Below are positions 48,757 to 60,065 of a stretch of 64,000 bases of DNA, one piece after another. A program made the translations under genes and the position numbers. The notes below the pieces were generated by a model that saw only the letters and a program-made list of their open reading frames with translations, had not been told where the DNA came from and did no database searches. Location of the stretch: positions 992,001 to 1,056,000 of the forward strand of contig QPFY01000004.1 in NCBI GenBank assembly GCA_003665825.1, read 5' to 3'. This stretch comes from Microbotryum silenes-acaulis (Eukaryota > Basidiomycota > Microbotryomycetes > Microbotryales > Microbotryaceae). Each line of letters starts with the position of its first letter. The first letter of the stretch is position 1.

Positions 48757-51222
48757 CTATCTGTCGCGGAACCTCAGCGTTTGGAGCCATCGAGGCTGTC
48801 GGCTGAAATTGAGGGTGGCAGAACCCCAATCGATCAGGCACAGCGAGCCGTCGTCGCGTAGCAGGATGTTGCGTGCCTCACAATCCCCATGGTTAATGCC
48901 GTGTCCATAGAAGAGTCGATACGCCGCACTGAGAGAAAGAGACGACACGGATGGTCAGGATCGTAAGGACTCGTCAGCGTTCGTCCTAACATCTACTCCA
49001 GAAAACCTGGCACGGTCTGACTACGGTCTTCAAGATCTCACTTGGCTTTCTCTTGCAGCTCCGGAGTTCTATCGGCAGCCTCGAGTCGACGGCCCCCGTA
49101 ACCCAGCGCCAAAACAATCCTTCGTTGTTTGTCGGGTCGATACGTCCCATAGTAACGGGGTAGAAAAGCTCGAAGCTCGGCTCGCAACAGCGGAAAGACA
49201 TGCTCATAAAAGAGCGATTCTCGAATACCCGATTCGATCTGGTCGTCGAACACCTTGAGGATCACAGGTTGGTCCGTTGGCATCGAAATTCGTTGCCCTT
49301 GGCCTCGTAGGTGCCCCGCCGCATCTGCTGGTAGACGTGGCACAGACCACCATCCCGAGTCCTCTTCACCGGCGGCCTTGGTCGAGCTCGTCGTGCGTAG
49401 GAGTCGAGCAACCCAAACGGCTCCGAACCCACCACGAGCAAGGAACTGTGGTGCATCAAGAAACGGCAATTCGACCGGATCTCGATCTTTGAGGTTCAGC
49501 AATGACCTCTCGGAGTCAGGAAAACTGCCGTTGCGGTCGCACAGGTAGCTGGACAGGTACGCGAGTAACGCTGGGGGAAGCCCAGCGAGCGCAGCAGTGG
49601 GCGGGTGGCTGGGCGGCCTCCGAGGCAGCTCTGCGCGCGGATGGACCTCGAACGTGACGGCGTCGAGGACAAAAGGGGATGGGGATTTGAGACCCAGGAA
49701 AACATTTGAAGACAGGCGCGGCTGGAGACGTAAAGAGCAATGTATCAGTATTGATGTCAGGCCATCCGATCCGGTTTTGCGATTGAGCAGCACTACTTGC
49801 CGGGGACACCCTCGGATTCAATTTCACGCGCAGGACCTCGTGTTCCATGTACCACATATCGACCCATTCAGGGGAGTCTGAGCTTTTGGTCCCCTGGGAC
49901 TGGCGGGCCTTTTTCTGTCTTTCCGCGCGATGATCGGAGTCGTTTGACCACGCACGTTTAGCTGCTCGAACAGCTCTGTTCGACGTCTCGACCAGCGCCG
50001 TTACCCCGAACAACTTTTGGAAGACGGCGGGAGAGGGAGCCGCGGCTACGGTGAGATAGTCGAGAATGCCAGCTAGGAACATGAGCGTAACCGACCGCCT
50101 CTCGAACCGAAAGGGGTATGATACGCGCTTGTGCGAGTGGTGGCTCGTTTCAAATATCGGCGAGTAGAGGGTTCCAATCTCTTTAGGATTGGTGGGGTTC
50201 ACGACTGCACAAATAGGCCAAAATCGCAGTTCAGTCCAATGCGGATCCGGGACAAGGGACGTGCTAAGGTCAACGGAAATCAAACTCGAACCTACCCGCT
50301 TCCGCCAGGATAACGTAACGAGTGCTGATGATCATGCCGAATCGAAATGGGAGGTTAATGACCTGGCCAGTCTGATGGTTTCGCTCGACAGTAGATACCA
50401 TTAAGAAGGCCAGCTGCGCAAGGTCAGGTGATCAGCTCTAGTCTTGGAGACAAAAGAAGAAGGGAAAAAACCCCGGTCACTGACCTTGTTGAGCATCCCC
50501 TCGGCCCCAAAGCTTTCTTTACCCAGATCGAGCGGGATCGGATCCTTTTGATACAAATGGAACTTGCACCCACGTGCGAGTAGGTTTCGCTTCAGACCAA
50601 ACGACAGGAAGCTTGAATCGTCTTCAAACGACATGGCCATACGAGACAGCAGCTTCACCCTAGGGTGGTCACGTCTCTGTCGTATCCGCTCCATAGTGAA
50701 CGTGATGCCACCAGCTGCCAGTTGATTGTGGGCGTCACCTCCGAGTCGGGGTTCGAAGCCGAGGAACTCGGCACCGCGACTGGCCCTCTCCTCTTTGGTG
50801 AGACCTCTCCCATTGTACCGCCGAAGCAGGGCAACGGTAAGAGGCTCAAAGAATCGGATGCGCAAGTCATGAACGGTCGCCGTACACGCCGGGGTATTGG
50901 TGCATATTGTACGACCTTGCGCCAGCTTGTTGCGATGCAGCGCCTCGACGTGGCCCTTGACGCGGTCCAATAAGTCGTGCTCGACGAGGAAGCTCTCTAG
51001 AGCCTTCTCAACGCGACCTTCAAGCGAGTCGTCCTTGATCGCTGCGACAGGTCGTTGCCACGTTGGATCGAGCTGAGGCGGTGGCTCAAAGTAGGGGATG
51101 TGCTCGCCGCTGACGGAGCAGTTCAGTCGATCGTGGCTGCAGCAACGCGAATGCAGAAGGTAGTCGGTCTCGGGCAGGAGTGAATGAGGCATCTGGAAGA
51201 TCCCTTCGTCCGTTGAAGTCAT
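48757..51222 (-). CDS. Kinase-like protein with variant catalytic motifs
   Basis: Unknown role. Exons 51222-50485, 50413-50296, 50204-49810, 49721-49042 and 48928-48757 join in phase to 700 residues. The first about 400 residues match no family I know. The C-terminal part looks like a protein-kinase fold: a glycine loop FLARGGFGAVW, a beta-3 VILKVFD with candidate Lys, a helix C region (IRESLFYEHVFPLL), a catalytic loop NHGDCEARNILL with HGD in place of HRD, and LIDWGSA in place of DFG. It ends only about 20 residues after DWG, so activation segment and C-lobe helices are nearly absent. HGD plus D-W/F-G is known in fungal-specific kinase-like groups. Catalytic activity is doubtful. Confidence 0.65.
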
Positions 51223-51941
51223 GTTGTTGACGAGATCGTTGCGATCCGATCCGAGTCGCCCGTCGAGAAGCTGTCGTCAAGAGTAAAAGCGGACGACACT
51301 CTTTTGAGCCTTACTCGGCGCGCGGTGGCAGGCAGTGGCAGGACTGTGGCAGGCTGTGGCAGGCGGCGGAGGGCGGCGGAGGGCGGCAGCGACAGCCAGC
51401 GACCACAGCGTCGTCTTCAAGTTGCAGGCTGACGAGTCAGTGACACCGGCGGCTGCTAGGTTTTTGTGTTTATCTGATAGACCAATGGGAACCCATCAAA
51501 TCTACGGGTTGATGAACTTCAAATTTGCAGGAGAACTGAACACTAGTATACATGACTTCAGCAGAATGGCCCACTCTTGCCCGGCGACCTTGCGACCGGT
51601 CGGGGCATAGGGCCGAGGATTCAATCGCTTGCCAGTGAAAGAGTGTCGCCAGAAATCGATGAGAGTGGGAGGGGGCGGTCAGAAGTATCGCGCGGGAGTC
51701 TTTCCAGCTTCTCGACCCTCATGTGATTCTGGAGCCTCTAGAACGGGTGTCGCGATGTCAACAATACGTCTCGTGAAAGCGGGCGCCGATTGCGCAGCCG
51801 CCCGTGCCCGTCCTGAGGTTGAAGAAGTGTCATGCAAATACACGCGCTTGCTATCTATCAGTCTATCTACATCATCTATCTATATACATCTACTCAATAG
51901 ATCGCACCACAAAACAAACATCAAACATGGCTCTCAAGCGC
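51223..51941. other. Intergenic with short GC-rich repeats
   Basis: Contains tandem-like TGGCAGG / GGCGGAGGGC units at about 51325-51390 and TATCTA-rich sequence near 51850-51900, next to the LINE insertion. No gene seen. Confidence 0.45.
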
Positions 51942-51942
51942 C

Positions 51943-51975
<33 letters not shown>

Positions 51976-51976
51976 C
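51942..51976 (-). repeat. A-rich (AAAAG)n tail of the LINE relic
   Basis: Read on the minus strand this is a run of AAAAG units following the LINE 3' UTR, the expected end of a target-primed insertion. Confidence 0.7.
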
Positions 51977-51985
51977 GCTTCTCAT

Positions 51986-52068
51986 GGTCCGGGAAGTGCG
52001 GGCGGAGCTCGCAACGACCTGTATTACGCAGGGAGGTGGGCGCACAGCGCCTCCGAGCCCTAGTAAAT
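51986..52068 (+). repeat. Dispersed repeat copy B (LINE 3' UTR)
   Basis: Runs from GGTCCGGGAAGTGCGGGCGG to GAGCCCTAGTAAA and is closely similar to 24184-24266. Its location just inside the A-rich tail identifies the repeat as LINE 3' UTR, given on the plus strand here. Confidence 0.7.
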
Positions 52069-53246
52069 TTAATACTACCTAAAACGCTCAACAGTCTCGC
52101 ATCACTGAGAAAATCGACAGCGATCGTACTCGGGCTGTAGCTCGACTTTCATGGTCCAGAAAATTTGCGTAAGGTAAAGGGGTTGCGCTGGCTTGCCGCT
52201 TGGAGACGAATTCGAATATTGAAGATGTGCCCTGTGAAGCAGCGGTACGGATCGAGGAGTTGGAAGACCCACTTGGCGTGATCAATCGAGAGGCGCCGAG
52301 GCAGAACCGAAACCACCGTGTTGGAGAGGCGTGCAGAGGCGCGACCGAGGGATTTTCGGGGGTCTCCGAGTGCCATCCTTGACTCCACCGTGAATGACGA
52401 GCATGGCGGCATCCCCGATCTCCTTGATGACGCTCTTGGGAGCCGGGAGGAAACGGCTGTAGTAGAGGATCTTTGTTGTAGCAATCGATGTTGACCATCG
52501 AGCACTTGACTGCGCAGAGGAGGTCGAACATCGGTTTAGAGCGTGTGCGAGCGGTGGTCCGAGACTTGACCTCCTCTCAACCCGCAGCCCCGGCAATGTC
52601 CGCCCCGACCTGAATACCGAGGTAGCGGAATTGCGAGTCTCTTAGAAGACAAGTCTCAATCTTTGAGGCAATCGAATGGTTCCTGAAAGATCCGAGAGGG
52701 TACAGCAAGAATTTGGCGTTGCTGAGTTGGCTGGAGCTTGCCCGTTCGTATAGCCCGATCGCCCGATTGAGGTGTTCGAGTTCCGAGAGGTCGCGGATCG
52801 CGCAGCAAGCAGCAAGCATCGTGGGTAGAGAGGAATTCCGAATCGTTTGCAGGCCCGGAATTTGGATGTCTTTGACTCTTGATCGGATCTGAGAGGCAAG
52901 ACCCTCAACCGCCAACATGAAGAGAGAGGGAGCAAGAGGATTGCCGTGCTAAACGCCCGACAGGACGTCGAAAGCGGCAGAGAGCCAACTGGCTGGTGTA
53001 AGTCGCTCGGTACCGTTGGCGGCCTTCGGGTCTCAGGTCAATGGGGCGGAGGACTGCATCAAGGTACGGGTGGGAGAGATGGTCATACGCCTTCTCGAAG
53101 TCCATCTTCACAAGCTCTCGAGCTTGATGCAGCTAACTCAACTTGACGCAGTCCAGACTGCTCTGTCCGAGCGAGAAAGCCCCGATGTCCTCTACCTTGA
53201 CTTGAGCTTGGTGGTACAACAGTGCGTGTGTTTATTACGAATCGGT

Positions 53247-54837
53247 TCATCTCCGGGTAACACTCGGCAAAACACCAAAAGGGGACGTCGACGCCGCCGC
53301 GCCACCTTCCTGCGCGACCGTCGATCGGTCCTCCTTGCCTCTCCCAAGACTCGAACTAGGCTCCCTCCTCGTCGGAAACAAAGCTGGGGGAGTAAATGAT
53401 CTCGGAGCCTGGGTATACAACATGGGTTGTTGTCTCGAGAACCCCAGCGAAGCTCGTGAGGTCGTATGTGTAGGTGGGGGAGGGATCAAAGTGACCTTGT
53501 CCCCGCTCGACGCAGAGGCTAAAAGCCAAGGTGCTTTGGTACCTTGGTCCTTTTCCTCCCCTTCCGCCTCTCCTTCCTCCCCCTCCCCTTCCCCGTCGAT
53601 TCCCTCCTCTCCACTCCGGCTACTCTCAAGCACTACTCCTGTCTCCCAATCCGTCCAACTCAACACCCTCCCAAACCTAACATGCTGCACCACCGGCACC
53701 TTACCCATCACCTCGACCTTGTACATCTTGAGCAAACCCTGCACGACTTTGCCCCAGTTGGGGACGGTCGAAGCGATGGTGTGGAGCATGGGCGAGTGTT
53801 CGGAGAACGGTCCGCGTTTGAGTTGGTTCACGTGCAGGATCGAGGAGAGGAAGAGGTAGGAAGGGGCTTCGGGTTCGATCGTGGAGGGAGTGAGGATCGA
53901 GGAGGGTCGAAGCGTTGGGTGGGCTGTGTGTTCGCGTTCGACCTGTAGTCAGCGAATGTCTCTTGAGCAGATACTTTGTTCAACGCAGTACCCGCCTTGC
54001 AGTTGTGAAGCCCCCCAGAGGTAATTGAGATGCTGATGGTCATCCAAACCCCACACGCCTTTACTGCCCGCCGGTTCCAACCGGTACACTTTTTGCAGTT
54101 TCCTCACGACGCCGAGATAAGCGACGAACAGATCGAGGACGATGCTCGGTTCGTCATCTTCGCTCAAGACGCCAATCAGTCGAAGGATGAGGATGTAGGA
54201 GAGCAACGAGAGCTCGTGGCCTGTGCCATAGTCGAGGCGTTGGCCAGATCCGAACGAAGAGAGAAAGTGGTAGGATAATTCGGCGAGAACGGGCATTTGA
54301 GCATCCGAAAGAAGCGATTTGGAGAGTGTCGGATCGTTCTGCTCGATGTACAGATTGTTCAACTAAGGTAATTTACGATCGTAGTGTGGGTGGGGCTCAC
54401 CTCTTTGAGCTTGGCAAGCCATTTGCGAAAAGCCTGATTGCCGAACCGCTGCGGCGACTTTTCGAGTGGAATCTCGTCAACCCATGACGCCGATCGGTTC
54501 AGGAACTCGACAATAGATGCGATTGGCTATAGAGAGCTCGAAATTGGGTCAGTTGGCGCGACGCATTAGAACAGGAACCCGTTCGTGGACTCGGACTGAC
54601 CTGACTGATCCGTCGAGGCGAGTCGATCTTGGTGTTCTGCACGGCCGCGGTCAGCCGGAGTATGAGAGCCTCAATGTTGTGGTAAGCTGAGGAGCGAGTC
54701 CAGCGTGGCATGTCGACTTCGGTGAAGATCTTGCGGGAGGGGGCGACCGAGGACCCGTTCGAGAAGCTGAGGTCCGTGATAAGCCCGAGAGTGGGGAGGG
54801 TCGAGCGTACTGGACTTGAGGTGGACATGATGGACAT
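53247..54837 (-). CDS. RRD1: PP2A phosphatase activator, peptidyl-prolyl isomerase PTPA
   Basis: Activates PP2A-type phosphatases and has prolyl isomerase activity in the family. Exons 54837-54601, 54526-54401, 54362-53985 and 53942-53247 join in phase to 478 residues. The third junction uses a weak GTTGAA donor and is less sure. PTPA landmarks are RFGNQAFRKWL, the LSYHFLSSFGSGQRLDYGTGHE block, LRLIGVL, KGVWGLDDHQHLNYLWGASQL, KRGPFSEHSPMLHTIAS, WGKVVQGLLKMYKVEVMGK, and VVQHVRFG. The C-terminal about 110 residues after the PTPA domain are acidic (Glu/Gly-rich) and Ser/Pro-rich. Rrd1 rather than Rrd2 is not certain. Confidence 0.9.
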
Positions 54838-55342
54838 GATGAATCGTTTGTATACAAGTGTGACTCAACGACGCTGGTTGTCAATGCACTGAGGCCGTGA
54901 ATGCGGATGTGGAGGAGGACCGGGGGGGTGCTCGAGCAAGACCACGTCGGGTCTCGGGGTCGCGGTGGGGGGGCCCTGGTAGAGTTGGTACCTGGTACCT
55001 ATCCTCGAGAATGCATTGAGTCACCTGAAGAGAACGAGCGAGCTTGAGGTCGACAGGGGCAGGCGTAGCACGGTCCCTTCGCGCGTCACATCACGTCGCC
55101 CGGGAGAACACGACAGCAGCCAGGGTTCACGAGGTCATAGCGCGAGCGCTACACGTGTTTACCCCACACGGACCGCCGCTGACCGCCTTCGCTGCCTCGG
55201 CGTCGCTGCAGGTTTCGTTCTCGCGTTTCCGTGTCGAGTCGTGTCGTGTCGTGGCTCGTCGCAAGCTGGGGTGGCTTTCGAATCGCAGCCTGGTGGAATA
55301 TTTGTCCCTCTACTTCCGGCATTAGGCTGCACTGCACACACG
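54838..55342. other. Divergent promoter region RRD1 / Ste20-like kinase
   Basis: About 505 bp. Includes GC-rich stretches and a GGTACCTGGTACC direct repeat near 54990-55000. Open frame upstream of the kinase ATG appears to be chance. Confidence 0.4.
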
Positions 55343-57714
55343 ATGGCCACCGCATCGCAATCGTCACCGCCCGTCCCCGTGGCCGCCGCCGCTGCTGCTG
55401 CTGCTGTTGCTGGGGCCAAGTCCGGCAAGCGAGCTTCGTGGCTGTCCCGCTCCACCTCGAGCGCTAAAGCAAGTCTGCAGAACATGGCCAACAAGACCTC
55501 ATCAACACCATCGTCCTCGTCGCCCTCTGGCTTCTACTCGACCCCGCTCGCGATGATCCCGAGCGCCTCCAACACGGCGGCGAACGTCAACGTCTCCACT
55601 GGCGCAGGCTCGTCCTTCTCGTCCACGTCGTCCCTGCTCAGTCGCGCCAGTTCGGTCAAGGGCAAAGGGAAAGCAAAGTCTTCCGATCCGCACCTCACAC
55701 AAAGCTCGATGAGCATCCCCAATATCATCCTCGGAGCAGTCAAGGACGACTGGCCGTTGTACAGGTCAGTTCATGCTCTTTCGGCGTTCGTCCGAGCTGA
55801 ACACGAATTGACAATCTGAAAGACATCGATAGTTGCCGACCAGAAGATTATGATATAGGACAACCGATAGGTAAGAGCGCCGAGTCGCTATGACACGGAA
55901 TCCGAGTTCTTCCTTCGAACGCGCCGATTAGCTGACAAACTCTTCAAACTCTCCTCTCCCGCGCTTGCTGTCGACCATAGGTTTTGGGTCGTCGGCGATC
56001 GTTCACTTGGCGACGTATTGTCCCGTCGAGCTCAATGGCGACGCATCGAGACCGACACCCATCCCGTGCGCCGTCAAGATCATCGACGTCGACAAGTTGT
56101 CGAGCGTCGGCGATATAGATCGATTAAGGAGGTCAGTTTACCCCACCTGGTTCAAAGCCCCCTGAACCTCCTTTTTCTGGGTCGAGGTTGCTTCTTGCTC
56201 GGTTCTGCTTTGAGCTAACAGCTCCAACTGTCTCGCATGACAGAGAAACTCAACTCATGGCTCTGTCAAAGCATCCGAACGTGTTGCGCGTACGTGGCGA
56301 ATGGATAGGAGGTACGTCCCCCCCAGCCTCACGGGTCGCCCGTGGATCGTGTCTCTTAGGGGCAAATGATTGATGTTTGGACTCGGGACTCGGCTCGAAT
56401 ACAGGCAGCAAGCTGTACATCGCTTGTCGGTACATGTCACCGGGATCTTTGCTCGACATTAGCCGCTACGCCCACCCCGACGGCTTCGACGAAACCGTGA
56501 TCGCGACCGTGCTCAAACAAACCCTCGAAGGCCTCGTCTACCTTCACCAAAACGGCTGGCTTCACCGAGATGTCAAGGCGGCGAACCTGCTCGTCGATGA
56601 CGATGGGACTGTACTTTTGGCGGATTTTGGAGTTAGTTCGAGTTTGTTCCATGAGAGTTCGTCGGGAACGACGACCAAAGAGGAGAGTGAGGCCAACATG
56701 TTTTCGACGAGGAAGAGTTTCGTCGGGACACCGTGTTGGATGGCGCCGGAGGTCGTGGAGAGGAAGGCTTATGATTCCAAAGGTAAGCGCATCTTTGCTG
56801 GTCTATTAAATTCCGTGAGCTGAGACGCCTTGTTACTCGCAGCCGACATCTGGTCACTGGGTATCACCGCCCTCGAACTAGCCCATGGTCGAGCTCCGAA
56901 CTCGCTCTACCCTCCCGCCAAAGTCCTATCCAAGACTGTCATCGACGCTCCACCGACGTTGGAAGGGTCCTACTCGAAACACTTCAGGGACTTGATCCAA
57001 TCCTGTCTCAACAAAGATCCCAACAAAAGGTGAGGTTGGTGGTGTTTTTCAAAGCGCCGAAGCCACCATGATCTCACCCTGACTCGTCGCCTCGGGGATC
57101 CCACTTCTCACAGACCCCCCGCGCACCAACTGCTTTCGCACCCCTTCATCAAATCCCAAGCTAAGAAGAAATCGCACCTCGTTACAACGATCTTGACGGA
57201 CTTGCCACCCTTGGAACGAAGACAGAATCGACGAAGGTTGAGCGTCATCACGGGAACGAGGCATGATTCGTCCCTTTCCTGGGACTTCAATTCGACGATC
57301 TTGTCACTCCATGGTGGTAACTCTGCCGGACGAGCTGGGGACGGGTATGCTACTCCACCCAGTCCTTGGAGCGGGATCAGCACCGCCAATTCGGCCGGTG
57401 GAGAGCAGGACCCTTTCGCCAAATTCGATAGTGGAGGGACTCCCAAGTCTTCCATCGGAAGGAATTGGCCCAGTGCCGGGAATAGGACGAGAGAAGTTTC
57501 GGTCCAGACGACGGGTTCGGGCTCGGGGAAGAGTGCGCATCGCAGAGGGATTAGTTTTGATTTGAGTGAAGGGGGAGGTCGGAGTCCGATTAGTCCTGGC
57601 TTGGGAGGGATGGGGATGGGGAGTCCGAAGAAGGTGGGTGGGGGTGAGAAGCCTCGAGAGGTGCAGGAAAAGGAAAAGGATCCGAAGATGATTGAGGAGG
57701 AGAAGACGCGATAG
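55343..57714 (+). CDS. Ste20/GCK-type protein kinase, FRAY/OSR1-SPAK-like
   Basis: Serine/threonine kinase. Exons 55343-55764, 55833-55870, 55981-56131, 56244-56311, 56405-56782, 56843-57029 and 57114-57714 join in phase to 614 residues. A long Ala/Ser-rich N-terminus precedes the kinase domain. Kinase landmarks: the glycine loop [22 protein letters not shown] with the ATP Lys, [23 protein letters not shown] (HRD), [10 protein letters not shown] (DFG), [13 protein letters not shown] (activation segment and APE), [19 protein letters not shown], and [20 protein letters not shown]. The GFG loop and [12 protein letters not shown] resemble FRAY/OSR1 kinases, which signal in osmotic or polarity pathways. 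No obvious C-terminal PF2 domain is seen; the tail is Gly/Ser/Pro-rich with a Lys/Glu end. Confidence 0.88.
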
Positions 57715-57811
57715 ATAAGACATGAGTGATTCGATGGTCGCTCTTGTTCGAAGCCTAAATATGATAACAACAATGGCGAACTCCCACGCTTGCTCTATGT
57801 ACGAATAAATG

Positions 57812-59869
57812 CTAGACTTGGGACACCTCAGAACGGGTCCAACCTAATTCCTCCCCCCAGACTTTCTGGACCCAGTCTAAGATTGCTTGGAGTTGAACGA
57901 GAAGTTGCCCAAGGGGTTCCTGGAGATCCTCGAAGCCTTTGATCGAGACGAAGCCGGCCTCGGGTTTGGGGGTTGAAGGAGTCGATGGAGTCGATGAAGA
58001 AGAGAGGACTTGTCGACCCGTCTTCAACTCCCTCGGGACGTTCCGATCCTCACCCAACCTCGCCGACGACGTTCGGTCCAACTCCCTCTCAACCCCCTCT
58101 TTCAGCCTCCTCGAAAATAGCTTAAAAACCGGGTCCTCATACCTCAACACACTCTCCACTCGACGCTTCAAACCTTCTTCCCTGTTCTCTTCTTTCGTCA
58201 CCTTCTCCCATACGGGTTTCCCACGATGAAGCTGCATCACCTCATCAACCAGATTAACCAACTTGATCTCCCCCTCCCCCTTTCCATTCGATTCCGAATC
58301 AGAATCGACGATCCCTCGCAACAACGTCCATAATCTCCTCGTCATCTTCGATCTCTCCTGGCTTGTAGACCCCAAGGCGACGTTGGAGCTAACGATAGAG
58401 TTCAAACAAGCGACGATGACGAGCGCTTGAAGGTGGTTTTGGAGGGTGAAGATCCTCGATGCTGGGACGAGGAGCGTTAATGGGAGTCGATGCGAGGAAC
58501 CTTCTTCCGTCGTGGTCGAGGTGGAGGTGGTAGAATTGATATCGACGCATTCCACAGCCCTTGTATCAAACACCGCTTCGAGGAGCGCCTTCCGAAATCC
58601 CTTCTCCATCGTCGAACCGGCTTCCGCCCCTCCTCGTTCGCGAATCCATCGCCCAGTCTCTGGCAGCACAGTGGTGCCCCATTTCTTGTTCCTCAGAATC
58701 TGCCATACCACCCTTCGTTCGCTCTCGATCGCCTTCTTCTCCATCTCCAATCTATCGAGCTGCTCACTCCCCAGATGGCGTTTGGCGATCTTTCGAGCGA
58801 AACGTAGATCCAGGTGCATTTGATCGATTAGGACCAGAGCGTCCAACGTCAAGGCGACGACATGCTCAACCTGTTTGGACTTGTCGAGTCGTTCCATCAG
58901 TGTTCTGGCTTGATCATCTCGAGCGGGGGAGCACAGTCGTCCCAGGAGCTCGAATAAGGGGTGCAGGATCTTGGTCTTGGACGTCGCGTAGCTCAAGGGC
59001 CGAGGTGTAGGAGAAAGGAAAGTATCCCGTAACAAAGGCTTGAGGTTCCCGTTTCCTAAACGGGATGGGATCAAGGGATCGGCATGTTTCCACAGAAGGG
59101 ACTTGAGTTCGTCGAGCGTTACTTCGGGTTCCGACGAGCGGAGTGAAGAGAGGGTCGTCTCCGTCCAGTGTGGGGGAAGACGAGAGAGGATTTGAGACGC
59201 TGTGGAGAGGGAGGGTACGGTGCCTCCTTCCTCTTGAGACCCTTCTGCATCGGCTGGGGCTGGTGGGAGAGGTCCAATCCTGCGATGTTGCTCTAGTTTT
59301 AGGGGATCGTGAACGGCGAGGTGGAGAGCGTATGCTTGGTCGAGTTTTTCTCGAAGGGTGAGGGAATCAGGGGTCGTTCCCGTCGCAGGGTGCTCGAGCT
59401 CGTGATCGGAGGGGATGAAGCTGTCTCGAGGTCGTCGACGTTTGCGAGTGGAGACCGAAGTGCTTTGAAGGTATTCTTGAATCTCTTGTATCACTTGACG
59501 CAACTTGTTGCGCATAGCGAGGGTCGTACCCTCCAACCGCTTGGGAAGGGAACCGGATTGGTCGTCCCCGTCATCGTGCGCTTCTTTGCCCGAACTTGAT
59601 CCAATGCGTCTACTCAAGCCGTCGAGGAAATCCTGATCGACGTGCTGCAGTAGCATGTTGAGCGAGATCCAATCCGAAGCATCTTGTCTCTCCCTCGTCG
59701 TCAGTCGTTGTAAGCGGATCAACAATCGAGACAGATGATCGAGTCGCTGTCGACGCCGGGAGCCGGGTGGGGTGGTGCACACGGTTGCACGGGGGAGGTA
59801 GGTGCGTTGTAGGGCGAGAACGAGCTGATTGATGGAGGCGAGGAGTTCGAGTGGGAATGGGGCTGGCAT
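57812..59869 (-). CDS. TCP11/SOK1-domain protein
   Basis: Function uncertain; yeast Sok1 is linked to cAMP/PKA signalling. Single exon of 685 codons, starting at the ATG that opens MPAPFPLELLASINQ. In-frame sequence upstream overlaps the divergent VPS37 gene, so it is not used. The middle has features of the TCP11 domain: an LLGRLCSPARDDQARTL segment (cf. CAP-x-RD), ALTLDALVLIDQMHLDLRF, and a following helix ending EKKAIESERRVVWQILR. Most of the protein is predicted helical. Lack of introns is unusual beside these intron-rich neighbours. The family call rests on motif resemblance alone. Confidence 0.55.
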   Translation of the reverse strand: MPAPFPLELLASINQLVLALQRTYLPRATVCTTPPGSRRRQRLDHLSRLLIRLQRLTTRERQDASDWISLNMLLQHVDQDFLDGLSRRIGSSSGKEAHDDGDDQSGSLPKRLEGTTLAMRNKLRQVIQEIQEYLQSTSVSTRKRRRPRDSFIPSDHELEHPATGTTPDSLTLREKLDQAYALHLAVHDPLKLEQHRRIGPLPPAPADAEGSQEEGGTVPSLSTASQILSRLPPHWTETTLSSLRSSEPEVTLDELKSLLWKHADPLIPSRLGNGNLKPLLRDTFLSPTPRPLSYATSKTKILHPLFELLGRLCSPARDDQARTLMERLDKSKQVEHVVALTLDALVLIDQMHLDLRFARKIAKRHLGSEQLDRLEMEKKAIESERRVVWQILRNKKWGTTVLPETGRWIRERGGAEAGSTMEKGFRKALLEAVFDTRAVECVDINSTTSTSTTTEEGSSHRLPLTLLVPASRIFTLQNHLQALVIVACLNSIVSSNVALGSTSQERSKMTRRLWTLLRGIVDSDSESNGKGEGEIKLVNLVDEVMQLHRGKPVWEKVTKEENREEGLKRRVESVLRYEDPVFKLFSRRLKEGVERELDRTSSARLGEDRNVPRELKTGRQVLSSSSTPSTPSTPKPEAGFVSIKGFEDLQEPLGQLLVQLQAILDWVQKVWGEELGWTRSEVSQV

Positions 59870-60065
59870 CCGGGGTGCCGAGACGAGGCGTGGCTCGAGC
59901 TGAGCTGAGCTGAGCACAGGAAGAACACAGGAAGAGGGAAGAAGGTGAGCAGCGAAGGACGAGAGCCGGGAAGGCGCGGCTGCCGGGCGTACTTCTTCCT
60001 CCTTCTTCCTCTTGCACTGCTCCGCACCCAGACCACATACGCCGACCCTGGTTCCGACGCGCAAC

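Larger units (their letters stand above)
51942..53150 (-). mobile_element. LINE (non-LTR) retrotransposon relic, 5'-truncated
   Basis: Minus-strand reverse-transcriptase remnants in the right order but broken frames. First comes KMDFEKAYDHLSHPYLDAVL (near 53110-53050), then LSGV-stop-HGNPLAPSLFMLAVEGL (stop TAG at 52949-52947), then RAIGLYERASSSQLSNAKFL, then KILYYSRFLPAPKSVIKEI and a P..QHGGFG motif (near 52330-52470). The YADD box is not recognisable. The element ends in an A-rich tail on its own strand (plus-strand TTTTC repeats, 51942-51976). It is inactive. It sits downstream of RRD1 without cutting its coding region. Confidence 0.8.
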
